From positions 27,974-91,973 of the forward strand of contig JANXUD010000026.1 in NCBI GenBank assembly GCA_025352045.1: a stretch of DNA of 64,000 nucleotides. The letters are read 5' to 3'. A program made the position numbers and the translations under genes. This DNA is from Gammaproteobacteria bacterium (lineage in GTDB: Bacteria; Pseudomonadota; Gammaproteobacteria; Xanthomonadales; Xanthomonadaceae). Shown here piece after piece: positions 52,220-60,811 of the stretch (position 1 is the stretch's first letter; the number at the start of each line of letters is the position of its first letter). Below the pieces are notes generated by a model that did no database searches, was not told the origin of the DNA, and saw only the letters and a list, made by a program, of their open reading frames with translations.

Positions 52220-52909
52220 ATGCGCATCCTGGTGGCGGAAGACGACGTTTCGATCGCAGAGGCGCTGGTGCACGCCCTGCGCGACGGCGGGCACGTGGTC
52301 GACCACGTGGCCGACGGCAGCCTCGCCGACATGGCCGTGCGCGACGGGACCTACGACGCGGTCGTGCTCGACCTGGGCATGCCGCGCATGGACGGCATCG
52401 AGGTGATCCGGCGCTCGCGCTCGCGCGGCGATGCGGCCGGCATCCTGGTGGTGACCGCGCGCGATGGCATTGTCGACCGCGTGCAGGCGCTGGACGCGGG
52501 CGCCGATGATTTCCTGGTCAAGCCCTTTGCCCTGGCCGAATTCTCCGCCCGGGTCCGCGCCCTCCTGCGCCGCCGGCACGGCGGCACGCGCATGGACATC
52601 GTCGTCGGCCAGCTGCACATGGACGTCGCCGGCCACCAGGCCTGGGTTGGCGAACGCCCGCTGCTGCTGTCGGCGCGCGAATCGGCGCTGCTGGAACTGC
52701 TGGTCGGGCGCGCGGGCCGCCTGGTGACGCGCGCGCAGGCCACCGATGCGCTGTGCGCCTGGGATGCCGCGATCAGCGACAACGGACTGGACATCGCCGT
52801 GCATCGCCTGCGCAGGAAGCTCGAGGGCTCGGGCGCACGCGTCCGCACCGTGCGCGGGCTGGGCTACCTGGTCGAGGAAGTCAGCGACGGAGCCACCGCG
52901 CCGGCATGA
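52220..52909 (+). CDS. OmpR-family response regulator
   Basis: The 229-aa protein has a receiver domain with acidic pocket residues in VAEDDVS, phosphoacceptor D51 in VVLDLGMPRMDG and K101 in FLVKPF. The C-terminal winged-helix domain (ESALLELLVGRAGRLVTRAQ, NGLDIAVHRLRRKLEG) is of the OmpR/PhoB type. I prefer ATG 52220, with AAGG six bases before it. An ATG at 52196 would add eight residues. It is coupled by ATGA to the sensor kinase gene, forming a QseB/TctD-like two-component pair. The regulated genes are not visible. Confidence 0.9.
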   Translation: MRILVAEDDVSIAEALVHALRDGGHVVDHVADGSLADMAVRDGTYDAVVLDLGMPRMDGIEVIRRSRSRGDAAGILVVTARDGIVDRVQALDAGADDFLVKPFALAEFSARVRALLRRRHGGTRMDIVVGQLHMDVAGHQAWVGERPLLLSARESALLELLVGRAGRLVTRAQATDALCAWDAAISDNGLDIAVHRLRRKLEGSGARVRTVRGLGYLVEEVSDGATAPA

Positions 52910-54291
52910 GTGCCGCTGCGCGACCCAGCCTGCGCAAGCGCCTGCTGGCACTGCTGCTGGTGCCGGTGGTGGCGATCATCGTGGGCGCCTCCTTCGTCGC
53001 CTACAGCGTGGCGCTCGGCTATTCGGACCGGGCCCAGGACCAGGACCTGCGCGAAGACGTGCAGGCGATGGGCAAGATGCTGCAGCGCAGCCTGCGCCCC
53101 GGGGAATCGCTCCCCGACCAGGCCCGGTTCCTGATCCAGTACCAGCCGGACGGGATGAACTTCTACTCCGTCCGCAGCGAGCGCCACGGCGCGGTGTATG
53201 GCCCGTCGCAGCACATCCCGGAGGGGCCGCGCACCGGCACCCTGCAGGCGCCGGCGCTGTACGACACCCGGGTCGAGGGCGTGGCCGTGCGCGCGGCGGC
53301 CGTTGCCATGCCCTCGGTGCGCGATCCGTCCGATCGCGTGCTGCTGACACTCGCCGAGCCGCTGTCGGACCGTCCGGCCCGGGCGCGGCAGATCCTGATG
53401 ATCATCCTGCCGATCCTGGTCGCCGTGGTCGCGTTGTTGCTGGGGGCGATGTGGTGGGCGGTGAGCGTCGGCTTGCGCGTGCTCGATCCGCTGACGCGCC
53501 GACTGGCGAGCCGCGGCGACGAACTGCGGCCGGTGACGGCGCTCGATGTCCCGACCGAGATCCTGCCGCTGTCGCAGACCATCGACGACCTGCTCGCGCG
53601 CCTGCGCGATGGCAAGCAACTGCAGGAGCGCTTCATCGCCGACGCCGCGCACCAGCTGCGTACGCCGCTCGCGGGCCTGTCGCTCAACGTGGAGCGCGCC
53701 ACCAGCGCGACCGGCGCCGTGGCGCGCGATGCGGCGCTGGCCCTGCTTCCGCCGCTGGTGGCGCGGATGAGCCGCAGTTGCTCGCAGTTGTTGACGTTGT
53801 CGCGGGTCGAGGCGGCGGCCACCGCGCCCCCGGCGGCGTTGCCGATAGACCTGGCGCGCCGGCTGCCCGAACACGCGGGCGATGCGTTGCAGCAGGCGGC
53901 GGAGGCCGGCGTCGAGTTCGGCTTCGACGGCCCGCCGGGCCCCTGCGTGGTGACCTGCGACGAACTGGGGCTGCAGGAACTGGTCGCCAACCTGGTGGAC
54001 AACGCCATCACCCACGCCGGCCGCGGCGGCTCCGTCACCCTGGGACTGCGCCGGCCATCGGGTGGGCGCGAGATCGTGCTGTTCGTCGAGGACGACGGCC
54101 CGGGCATCGACGAAGCGCTTTATCCGCGGCTCGGCGATCGTTTTTTCCGTGCGCCTGGCGCCCCGCCGGGCGGCAGCGGACTGGGACTGGCGATCGTGCG
54201 GCGCATCGCCGGGCAGGCGGGGGCGCGCGTACAGTTTTCCCAAGCCGATCCGAAGGGACTGCGGGTCGAGGTGCTGTTCCCCGCGGCCTGA
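52906..54291 (+). CDS. Sensor histidine kinase, partner of the response regulator
   Basis: The 461-aa kinase has two transmembrane helices, one near the N-terminus (LLALLLVPVVAIIVGASF) and one near residues 165-190 (ILMIILPILVAVVALLLG), with about 130 periplasmic residues between. A HAMP-like linker follows. The H-box has H249 in FIADAAHQLRTPL, the N-box is NLVDNAITHA, and the G boxes are VEDDGPGID and GGSGLGLAIV. This is the TctE/QseC architecture. The ATGA overlap with the response regulator couples them. The stimulus is unknown. Confidence 0.9.
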   Translation: MSAAARPSLRKRLLALLLVPVVAIIVGASFVAYSVALGYSDRAQDQDLREDVQAMGKMLQRSLRPGESLPDQARFLIQYQPDGMNFYSVRSERHGAVYGPSQHIPEGPRTGTLQAPALYDTRVEGVAVRAAAVAMPSVRDPSDRVLLTLAEPLSDRPARARQILMIILPILVAVVALLLGAMWWAVSVGLRVLDPLTRRLASRGDELRPVTALDVPTEILPLSQTIDDLLARLRDGKQLQERFIADAAHQLRTPLAGLSLNVERATSATGAVARDAALALLPPLVARMSRSCSQLLTLSRVEAAATAPPAALPIDLARRLPEHAGDALQQAAEAGVEFGFDGPPGPCVVTCDELGLQELVANLVDNAITHAGRGGSVTLGLRRPSGGREIVLFVEDDGPGIDEALYPRLGDRFFRAPGAPPGGSGLGLAIVRRIAGQAGARVQFSQADPKGLRVEVLFPAA

Positions 54292-54329
54292 GTGGCAAGC
54301 CTGGCGGGACCGCGCGCCACGTTTTCCCG

Positions 54330-55004
54330 CTACGCCAGCGGCTCCACCAGGCGACGGTCGTTGTTGCGCGGATTGCTGACCGCCCGGCCTACCGGGTACC
54401 AGGCAAGCGCCGCCGGCGGGCTCGCCGACAGCGCGATCGCCGCGGCCTGCTCGACGCCGCCATGCAACCAGTCGTGCAGCACGATCGGCGAAAGCATCAG
54501 TGGCGTGCGGTCATGCAACTGTTGCATCGCATCGACGGCGGCGTGGGTGATGATGGAGAAGCTCTGCAGCCAGTCGCCCTCGGGCGTCTTCCAGTTTTCC
54601 CACAGGCCCGCGAACATCAGCACCGGGCTGTCCACGTCGCGGATCAGGTAGGGCTGCTTGAAGCCGTCCTCCAGGCGCCACTCGTAGTAGCCGCTGGCGG
54701 GCACCAGGCAGCGCCGCGCTTTCCAGGCAGCGCGGAACGCGGGTCTTTCCGCGGCGGTCTCGAGCCGCGCATTGATCATGGACGCGCCGATCTTGCTGTC
54801 CCTGGCCCAGGACGGCAGCAGGCCCCAGCGCATTTCGCGCGCCTGCGCGCCGCCGGCTTCGGCCGCAGCCAGCACCCAGCTCGATTGCGTGGGGCAGACA
54901 TTCCAGGATGGCTCCGGATCCGCCGCGGGCAGCTGCAGGTCGAGGCCGCGCGAAAACGCGACCACGTCGGCCCAGGTCATCTCGCGGGTGAAGCGTCCAC
55001 ACAT
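54330..55004 (-). CDS. SOS response-associated peptidase (YedK/HMCES)
   Basis: The product has 224 aa. The mature N-terminus is Cys2 (MCGRFTREMT), which forms a thiazolidine crosslink to abasic sites in single-stranded DNA. The other conserved residues are visible: Asn in MINARLET, Glu in ASGYYEWRLED and His in ITHAAVDAM. It therefore should be an active abasic-site shield. It is convergent with the sensor kinase gene and 27 bases upstream of the YchJ-like gene on the same strand. No SOS-box-like sequence is obvious just upstream. Confidence 0.92.
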   Translation of the reverse strand: MCGRFTREMTWADVVAFSRGLDLQLPAADPEPSWNVCPTQSSWVLAAAEAGGAQAREMRWGLLPSWARDSKIGASMINARLETAAERPAFRAAWKARRCLVPASGYYEWRLEDGFKQPYLIRDVDSPVLMFAGLWENWKTPEGDWLQSFSIITHAAVDAMQQLHDRTPLMLSPIVLHDWLHGGVEQAAAIALSASPPAALAWYPVGRAVSNPRNNDRRLVEPLA

Positions 55005-55031
55005 GCGTCCAGTGTAATCCTGCGCGGCGGC

Positions 55032-55457
55032 TCAGCCCCGGCGCTGCCTTGCATGGGAGGTCCGGGCCTGCGGGAACTCGCCATCCAGGTAGTACCAGCA
55101 GCCGGCTTCGCGCACGAACCGGCTGATCTCGGTCTGCTGTTGCGCCGGTCCCGAGCCGATGCGGAAGCGGGCGATGAACTCGACCTGCGCCCACTCGCCA
55201 GCCTGGTGGTGGGACTTGAGGTCCAGGCCCAGCCAGCGCGTGCGGATCGAATCGGCAAGGCAGAACTCCGGCGGCCGCGTGGAGGGATGCCAGGTTTCCA
55301 GCAGGTAGTCCTCGAGCATCAGCACGAAGGCGCTGTAGCGCGCACGCATGAGCTGCTGCGCGTTCTCCGCCGCCTCGCCCCGATGGAAGCGGCCACAGCA
55401 CGTCTCGTATGCGCGCAGGTTGCCGCAATGGCATCGGGCAATCGTGACGGGGTTCAC
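55032..55457 (-). CDS. YchJ-like SEC-C motif protein
   Basis: The 141-aa protein starts with the Cys-rich SEC-C type motif (RCHCGNLRAYETCCGRFHRG), which binds zinc, and continues with RARYSAFVLMLEDYLLETWH, WAQVEFIARF and a C-terminal FVREAGCWYYLDGEF. This is the YchJ/UPF0225 layout. The start is uncertain: I used GTG 55457, just before the conserved Cys pair, but GTG 55463 or an upstream start is possible and no good ribosome binding site is seen. The function is unknown; the family is sometimes linked to protein quality control. Confidence 0.82.
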   Translation of the reverse strand: MNPVTIARCHCGNLRAYETCCGRFHRGEAAENAQQLMRARYSAFVLMLEDYLLETWHPSTRPPEFCLADSIRTRWLGLDLKSHHQAGEWAQVEFIARFRIGSGPAQQQTEISRFVREAGCWYYLDGEFPQARTSHARQRRG

Positions 55458-55584
55458 GGGCACGGGCGGGGGGCTGCGTGTGGGCTGCGTCGAGTCTAAA
55501 CCGAAATCTTCCACGCCAAAGTTGACGCAGCGCCCACTCTGCGCCCGCCCTGCGCCCGCGTCCTGCGCCGCCACGCCGCCACGC

Positions 55585-57447
55585 TCAGGGCGGGAAGTCG
55601 AACACCCTCGTCTCGATCGGGGCGCCGTCGCGTGCGATCCGCACCGCCACCTTGCGTCCACTCTCACGGAATCCGCCAGCGGTCAGGCGCGCGCCCGGTG
55701 ACTCGCGCAGCAGGACGGCATGGCCGGCGAGTCCATGCGCGGACGGCGCGGCGATCGCCTGGTAGTGCAGGTCCGCTGCGCAACTCTCGGGGAACAGCAG
55801 GTTCGCGTCGTGGCCATTGACGGCGGCGGCAAGCAAGGCCAGCTCGTCGGCGCCGCGCAGGCCCGACACCAGGACGACGTCCGGTGCGTGCAGGGTCGCA
55901 CACACGTCCCTGGCCAGCGTGGCGTAGCGCAACGCCTCCGCCGCGGAGCCGCGCGCGGCTGCCGCGCCGGCATCGGGCTGGCGCAGGTCGAGCTGGCCCG
56001 TGCGCAGCGCAACCGCCAACTTGCCGCCGTCTGCCTGCGCTTCCACGCCGGGCGTGACCAGTGCATCGTCGTTGGCGATGGTGCCGACCCCGGTTCCGTC
56101 GGCCACGCTCGCGCCCGCGACGTTGGAGAGGTTAACCGTGAAGGTTTCGTCGGGCTCGGCGACGTTGTCGCCCAGCACCGCCACTTCGAATGGCACCGAC
56201 GTGCGGCCCGCGTCGATGATCCGGCCGGCCTGCCCGCGCGAAGTGAAGTCGCTGCCGGCCGTCGCCGTGCCGCTGGCGGTGGCGATGTCGAAGGTGACCG
56301 GCGTCGGCATCGGGCTGGACAGCTGGACGAGGAAGCGCGCCGTGCTCGTGGTGCCGGACGCACCTTCGGGCAGGGTCACGTCGTTGATGGACAGCGCGGC
56401 GAGGTCATCGTTGACGATGCGGCCAACGGCCTGTGCCCGACTGATCCCGGCACCGGACGCATTGGACAGCGTGACGGCGATGCTTTCATTGTCCTCCACC
56501 TCGGTGTCGCCATTGATCGCCACCGAAAACTGCGCGCTCGATTGTCCGGCCGGGATCACCACGCCCTGGCTGGACTTGGCAACGTAGTCGATGCCAGGCG
56601 TGGCGGTGCCGGTGTCGGTCGCCACGTCGAAGCTGACCGGACCGGCCGCGGTGGGCGCGAGCGTGATCGTGAAGTCGAGCTGCTTGGTGCCGGCGTCGCC
56701 TTCGCTGGTGCTGGCATCGGCGATGGACAGCATCGGCGGCGCCGGCGTGACCAGGCAGGCCGCCGAGCAGCCGTCGCCATCTACCAGGTTGCCGTCGTCG
56801 CATTCCTCCAGGCCCTCGATGACGTGGTTGCCGCAGGTGGCCGCGGGGATGGTGCCGCTGTTGCGCGCATTGTTCTTTGGCGCCGGCAGGCCCTCGATGA
56901 AATCGTTGGCGCAGTTGTCAGTGTCATCGGTGGCGTTGAGCGTGGTCAGGCCGCCGGAGATGTCGAGCCGGCGGATGGCCGCGTGCCCGCTGCGCAAGCC
57001 CGTACTCGCATTGAATGGTGTCCCCACGCCGACGCTGGAGCCGCTGTAGCTGCCCCAGGCAACGCAATCGATCGAGTCCCAGCACACCTTGCCGCCCGCA
57101 GCCAGGATGCTCGCATTGATCTGCAGGTCCGCGGCGAGGCCGAAGAACGCAACGGCCTCTGGCGTGGCCAGCAGGATCTTGTCCTGGCTGGACGAGTTGG
57201 ACACATCGGAGGGAAAGGTGAAGGCGGCGATCGGGTTTCCCGCAGCGTCATAGACGAACACGGAGTGGCCGCCAACCAGGTTCTGTCCTGCTGCATACAT
57301 CTGCAGCACCACGTATTGCGCATTGGGCGCCGCGGCGGTGCCGCGGAAGACCTCGACAACCTTCATCAGGTGGAAGGTGGCCGAGGCCGGCGCGGCCAGG
57401 CCGGCGGCAAGCACAGCGAGCGCCAGTGCAGCAGGGACTTTGCGCAT
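55585..57447 (-). CDS. Secreted Calx-beta protein with DUF4215-type repeat
   Basis: The product has 620 aa. A signal peptide (ALALAVLAAGLAAPASA) is followed by a beta domain of about 150 residues (VVEVFRGTAAAPNAQYVVLQ), a Cys-rich DUF4215-type unit (about 204-231, CGNHVIEGLEECDDGN) and two Calx-beta domains (about 236-350 and 351-456). Both Calx-beta domains have the acidic NDD calcium-site endings and the DxxT/GTAT..GxDY pattern. The final 160 residues are unrelated, with two Cys in LARDVCAT and LFPESCAAD. It should be an exported, calcium-stabilised adhesion-like protein. No LPXTG, PEP-CTERM or beta-barrel anchor is visible. Confidence 0.82.
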   Translation of the reverse strand: MRKVPAALALAVLAAGLAAPASATFHLMKVVEVFRGTAAAPNAQYVVLQMYAAGQNLVGGHSVFVYDAAGNPIAAFTFPSDVSNSSSQDKILLATPEAVAFFGLAADLQINASILAAGGKVCWDSIDCVAWGSYSGSSVGVGTPFNASTGLRSGHAAIRRLDISGGLTTLNATDDTDNCANDFIEGLPAPKNNARNSGTIPAATCGNHVIEGLEECDDGNLVDGDGCSAACLVTPAPPMLSIADASTSEGDAGTKQLDFTITLAPTAAGPVSFDVATDTGTATPGIDYVAKSSQGVVIPAGQSSAQFSVAINGDTEVEDNESIAVTLSNASGAGISRAQAVGRIVNDDLAALSINDVTLPEGASGTTSTARFLVQLSSPMPTPVTFDIATASGTATAGSDFTSRGQAGRIIDAGRTSVPFEVAVLGDNVAEPDETFTVNLSNVAGASVADGTGVGTIANDDALVTPGVEAQADGGKLAVALRTGQLDLRQPDAGAAAARGSAAEALRYATLARDVCATLHAPDVVLVSGLRGADELALLAAAVNGHDANLLFPESCAADLHYQAIAAPSAHGLAGHAVLLRESPGARLTAGGFRESGRKVAVRIARDGAPIETRVFDFPP

Positions 57448-57507
57448 GACCGGACTCCTGGAGCCGACGCCGTGGCCGAATGCTACACCTGCCGGCGCGG
57501 GCCGGCG

Positions 57508-58401
57508 TTACAGCGCGATGCGCCAGGCCAGGCGCAGCCCGGTGAAGGCGTCGTCGTGTGCCGCAATATCGCCGGGACGGCGCACCGGCAACGGCTCGTG
57601 CAGGAGCTCGGCCGTCAACGTCCCCGCACGGCCGAGTACGCGGCCGACGCCCAGCACCAGGTAGTGCCGGCCGGCATTGGCGGTCAGGCGGGTGCGGTCG
57701 CGGAAACCGAACGTGAGCGCATCCACCTGGACTTCCAGCTCGGTGCGGACCAGGCCCAGGCCCGCATGCCAGCGCCAGGCGCCAACGGCGCGACTGGCGG
57801 CGAACTCGGCGCCGTATACATCCAGTTGCAGGTTGTCCTTCGATGGCGCCTCGCAGCCGTAGGGATTGCGTTGCGGGTCGTCGAGTCCGGCCAGGTCCGC
57901 GGGACAGGTGATGTCGCCGCTGATGCCGCCGCGCTGGCCCCAGGCGCGGCCCGACACGGCCCAGGGACCGTGCGTCCACAGGTCGCGCGACACGGCGGCG
58001 GACAGCAGGCCGACCGCCTTCGCGCCATTGAGCGTGACCGGGGGCGTCCAGCCAAGTTCGCCGACCAGTCCCCAGGGCAGGCCGACGCTGGCGCGCAGGC
58101 GGCCGAACACCGGCGACTTGTTGAGGTCTTCGGTCTTGTCGCCATTAAAGCCGACCGCGCGCTGGTCGGCACTGAGGAAGGGCACCTGGTCGAGTTCGGC
58201 GGTGACGCTCCACTGCCCACGTGCGAGTTGCTGCGTCGTGCCGAAGCCGGTGAAGAAAGTCGCTGCCGCGGCGTGGTTCATCGCCCAGGCTTCGGGACGA
58301 TCGGGGGCAAGGCGTTCGTGGTCGTTGATGACCTGCTGCGCGTGCACGCGCGCGGCCGTCACGCTGAGAAGCAACACCAGCAACCGACTCGATCGGTGCA
58401 C
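57508..58401 (-). CDS. Outer-membrane beta-barrel-like protein
   Basis: The 297-aa protein has a signal peptide (LLVLLLSVTAARVHAQ) and a mature part with many alternating hydrophobic strands, ending in an aromatic/leucine-rich strand (AFTGLRLAWRIAL), the usual outer-membrane barrel signature. The middle contains GWTPPVTLNGAKAVGLLSAA and repeated Gly/Trp strands. It resembles transporter-type barrels related to MetA-pathway phenol transporters, but the family is not certain. It lies 60 bases upstream of the Calx-beta gene on the same strand, so the two may be cotranscribed. A tRNA-Thr gene lies just upstream. Confidence 0.75.
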   Translation of the reverse strand: MHRSSRLLVLLLSVTAARVHAQQVINDHERLAPDRPEAWAMNHAAAATFFTGFGTTQQLARGQWSVTAELDQVPFLSADQRAVGFNGDKTEDLNKSPVFGRLRASVGLPWGLVGELGWTPPVTLNGAKAVGLLSAAVSRDLWTHGPWAVSGRAWGQRGGISGDITCPADLAGLDDPQRNPYGCEAPSKDNLQLDVYGAEFAASRAVGAWRWHAGLGLVRTELEVQVDALTFGFRDRTRLTANAGRHYLVLGVGRVLGRAGTLTAELLHEPLPVRRPGDIAAHDDAFTGLRLAWRIAL

Positions 58402-58435
58402 GTGGTCCTCGCAGTCCGCGCGTGGCGCGCGGAGG

Positions 58436-58511
58436 TGGTGCCGGCACCCGGATTCGAACTGGGGACCTACCGCTTACAAGGCGGTTGCTCTACCAACTGA
58501 GCTATGCCGGC
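58436..58511 (-). tRNA. tRNA-Thr (anticodon TGT)
   Basis: On the minus strand the 76 bases GCCGGCA...TGCCGGC-A-CCA fold into a standard cloverleaf. The acceptor stem pairs GCCGGCA with TGCCGGC. The D-arm is TAGCTCAGTTGGTAGAGC. The anticodon loop CTTGTAA sits on stem ACCGC/GCGGT with anticodon TGT, reading ACA. The T-arm is CCAGTTCGAATCCGG. The CCA tail is encoded. The gene is single. Confidence 0.95.
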
Positions 58512-58532
58512 ATGGTGTGGCTGGGCGGGGGA

Positions 58533-58538
58533 ATTCTA
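58533..58538 (-). promoter_or_regulatory. Possible -10 element of the tRNA-Thr gene
   Basis: On the minus strand TAGAAT lies 22 bases before the tRNA 5-prime end, in an otherwise very GC-rich gap. No strong -35 hexamer can be read 16-18 bases further up. Confidence 0.35.
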
Positions 58539-58584
58539 GCGCGCGGCGGCCGCTCGCGCTGCGCGCCCGCTGCAGCGGCGGCGC

Positions 58585-59247
58585 TCAGCGGCAGGGCGCC
58601 GCCTGCGCCGTCATGCCGTCGACGCCCAGCCCGGCCAGACCCGCCTTCCAGTCGAAGCCCGGCGCGGCGGCCAGGTCGATCCACCACTGCGCGGCCGGCT
58701 CCATGCGCGGCTCCACGGACGGCGTGAAGCCGAGCGCGGTGATCGCGTCGCGGCGGGCGGTGGCATTGGCCAGCTCCTTGAAGCTTCCCAGCGCGATGCT
58801 GTTTTCCTCGCCGCCGGCGGTGACCACGTAGTAGTCGGTGATGCCGCGCGCGGCCAGCGTGCGGGAAATCTGCAGTGCGTCCGCGTGGCTGGCGGCTGGC
58901 GGCAGGTAGACGCGATAGCCCTTGAGCACGGTGGCGGCGACTTCGCGGAACTGGATGCGCTCCGCGCGCGGCAGCAGCGTGTTCATCGCCTTGCGCACGG
59001 CGCCCGCGTCGTTGAACGGGCCGATGCTGAGGCAGGCGCTGCCGGCGGCGAGCGGCTCGGGGTCGGTGCTCAGCTCGGCCGAGGCGTCCACGGGCGGGCG
59101 CGGACTTTCGCTGAGCAGGACCAGCGAGCCGACGCCGGGGTCGGTGCGCGCCAGTGGCGCGGGCGCGGGATCGACGTGCAGCGCCCACCAGAGGCCGACG
59201 CCGAGGTTCATGCAGGCCAGCAACACCACGAGTACGCGCAGCAGCAT
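58585..59247 (-). CDS. SPOR-domain-like membrane-anchored protein
   Basis: The 220-aa protein has an N-terminal helix (LLRVLVVLLACMNLGVGLWW) that anchors it in the inner membrane, a Pro-rich stretch and, from about residue 70, a SPOR-type region (CLSIGPFNDAGAVRKAMNTL, YYVVTAGGEENSIALGSFKE). SPOR domains bind denuded septal peptidoglycan. The ATG at 59247 overlaps the coaX stop by one base (TGATG), so it is the last gene of the plsY-birA-coaX chain. A role in division or cell-wall binding is inferred from the domain. Confidence 0.82.
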   Translation of the reverse strand: MLLRVLVVLLACMNLGVGLWWALHVDPAPAPLARTDPGVGSLVLLSESPRPPVDASAELSTDPEPLAAGSACLSIGPFNDAGAVRKAMNTLLPRAERIQFREVAATVLKGYRVYLPPAASHADALQISRTLAARGITDYYVVTAGGEENSIALGSFKELANATARRDAITALGFTPSVEPRMEPAAQWWIDLAAAPGFDWKAGLAGLGVDGMTAQAAPCR

Positions 59248-59984
59248 CAGCCCGCCCTCGCCCGCGCGTAGGCGGCCAGGCCGTCGAGCACGAGGCTGGG
59301 CGCGGGTTGCAGGCGCGGCAGGTCCAGCGTGAGCAGCGCCTCTGCGTCACCGCCGCCGACCAGCACCACCGGCTCGGCGCCGCAGTGCAGGCGCGCCTGG
59401 CGCACCACGCGTTCGACCAGTCCGCAGGCCGCGTGCGCGGCGCCCGAGGCGATCGCGTCGGCGGTGTTCGCGCCCAGTGCATGGACGTCGCCGACCGCGA
59501 CGTCGAGCGCGGCGAAGCGCTGCGCCAATGACGCGCGCATCTGCGCGGGCATCGGCGCGATCACGCCGCCGAGGTGGCGACCGTCGGTGGCGAGCACATC
59601 GGCGGTGAGCGCGCTGCCCGCGGACACCACGACCCACGGCCCGTCATCGCGCCCGCTCGCCGCGAGCAGGGCGAGGAAGCGGTCCACGCCGAGCGCGTGG
59701 GGATCGTCGTACGCGATCCGGAGACGGCCCTCGCTGGCCTGCGTCAACACGCGCTGCACCTGCAGTCCGCGCGCTACGAGTGACGCGATGAGCGGGTCGG
59801 TCACCGCCGCCGGCGCGACCGAGGCAAGCCAGGCCGTGTCGCCACGCTTGAACTCGAGTTGTCCGTCGACCAGCTGCGCCATCGCCGCGTGCACGACCGC
59901 GCGCACCGGCCCGCGCGCGCCGCCGGCGCCGAGCGGCGCCAGCTTGAGCCGGGTATTGCCGAGGTCCAGCAGCCAGTCGCTCAT
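59247..59984 (-). CDS. coaX: Type III pantothenate kinase
   Basis: The 245-aa protein has the type III kinase motifs: LLDLGNTRLKLAPL near the N-terminus, GVDRFLALLAA and VVSAGSALTADVL. It phosphorylates pantothenate, the first step of coenzyme A synthesis. Neighbouring birA (upstream, ATGA overlap) and the SPOR-like gene (downstream) form the arrangement common in this bacterial group, where birA and coaX are paired. Confidence 0.92.
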   Translation of the reverse strand: MSDWLLDLGNTRLKLAPLGAGGARGPVRAVVHAAMAQLVDGQLEFKRGDTAWLASVAPAAVTDPLIASLVARGLQVQRVLTQASEGRLRIAYDDPHALGVDRFLALLAASGRDDGPWVVVSAGSALTADVLATDGRHLGGVIAPMPAQMRASLAQRFAALDVAVGDVHALGANTADAIASGAAHAACGLVERVVRQARLHCGAEPVVLVGGGDAEALLTLDLPRLQPAPSLVLDGLAAYARARAG

Positions 59985-60811
59985 GCCGGCCGCAGGCGCA
60001 GTTCGCCGCCGTGGAATCGACGTTCGCTGCCGTCCACGCGCAGCCGGAGCGCGCCGGCACCATCGATGCCGAGCACCGTGCCGGTGGCCACGTCGGCGCC
60101 GTCGACGATGCGCACCTCGCGGTCGCGGAACAGGTCGTGGCGATCCCAGCGCGCGACGAAGGGCGCGAAGCCCTCGGCATCGAACTGCGCCAGCGCTTCA
60201 GCGAGGTGCGCGATCACCGTCGCTGCCACGCGCGCGCGCATGAGGTCGTGGCCCAGCGAGGCAAGATCGCACCAGGGCTGGTCGATTGCCGCACCCGCGT
60301 CCGCGGGCATTCGCAGGTTGAGTCCGAGGCCGATCACCGCCGCGCTGTGGGCGCCGTCGCTGCGCAGGTTGACCAGCAGGCCGCCGAGCTTGCGTCCACC
60401 CGCCAGCACATCGTTCGGCCACTTCAGCCCCGCCTCCAGGACGCCCAGCGCATGCAGGGCCTCGACCACGGCGACGCCCGCCGCCAGTGACAAACCGCCC
60501 AGCGCCGCCAGCGGATGCGCGAATTGCCGCGAGAGACTGAGGTAGAGATTGGCGCCAGGGGGCGAGATCCAGGTCCGTCCGCGCCGGCCCTGGCCCGCGG
60601 CCTGGCGGTCGGCGAGGAAGAGCGCGCAGCCCTGCGCCGGCACGGCGGCCGCCAGTGCGTCGGCCTGCGTGGATGCAGTGTCCATCAGGAACTGCAGGCT
60701 GGCGACACGGCTGCGCGCGGCAGTTGACAGCTCGGCAAGGATTGCGTCTCCCTCGTCCAAGGCGGCAGCGGTGACCGTGGCGGCAAGCGTCGCATCGGTC
60801 ACGCTGTTCAT
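59981..60811 (-). CDS. birA: Biotin-[acetyl-CoA-carboxylase] ligase
   Basis: The product has 276 aa. The catalytic core is visible: DRQAAGQGRRGRTWISPPGA (the biotinyl-AMP loop), LYLSLS, LKWPNDVLAGGRKLGGLLVN and a C-terminal SH3-like domain (TGTVLGIDGAGALRLRVDG). It attaches biotin to the carboxyl-carrier protein. The first about 40 residues show no clear helix-turn-helix, so it is probably a monofunctional ligase and not a bio-operon repressor. The ATG overlaps the plsY stop (ATGA) and its own stop overlaps coaX (ATGA). Confidence 0.93.
   Translation of the reverse strand: MNSVTDATLAATVTAAALDEGDAILAELSTAARSRVASLQFLMDTASTQADALAAAVPAQGCALFLADRQAAGQGRRGRTWISPPGANLYLSLSRQFAHPLAALGGLSLAAGVAVVEALHALGVLEAGLKWPNDVLAGGRKLGGLLVNLRSDGAHSAAVIGLGLNLRMPADAGAAIDQPWCDLASLGHDLMRARVAATVIAHLAEALAQFDAEGFAPFVARWDRHDLFRDREVRIVDGADVATGTVLGIDGAGALRLRVDGSERRFHGGELRLRPA

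Noticed and set aside
50516-52951. Minus-strand open frame of about 800 codons across the two glycosyltransferases and the response regulator
   Set aside because: Antisense shadow of three well-supported genes; the translation has no recognisable domain.
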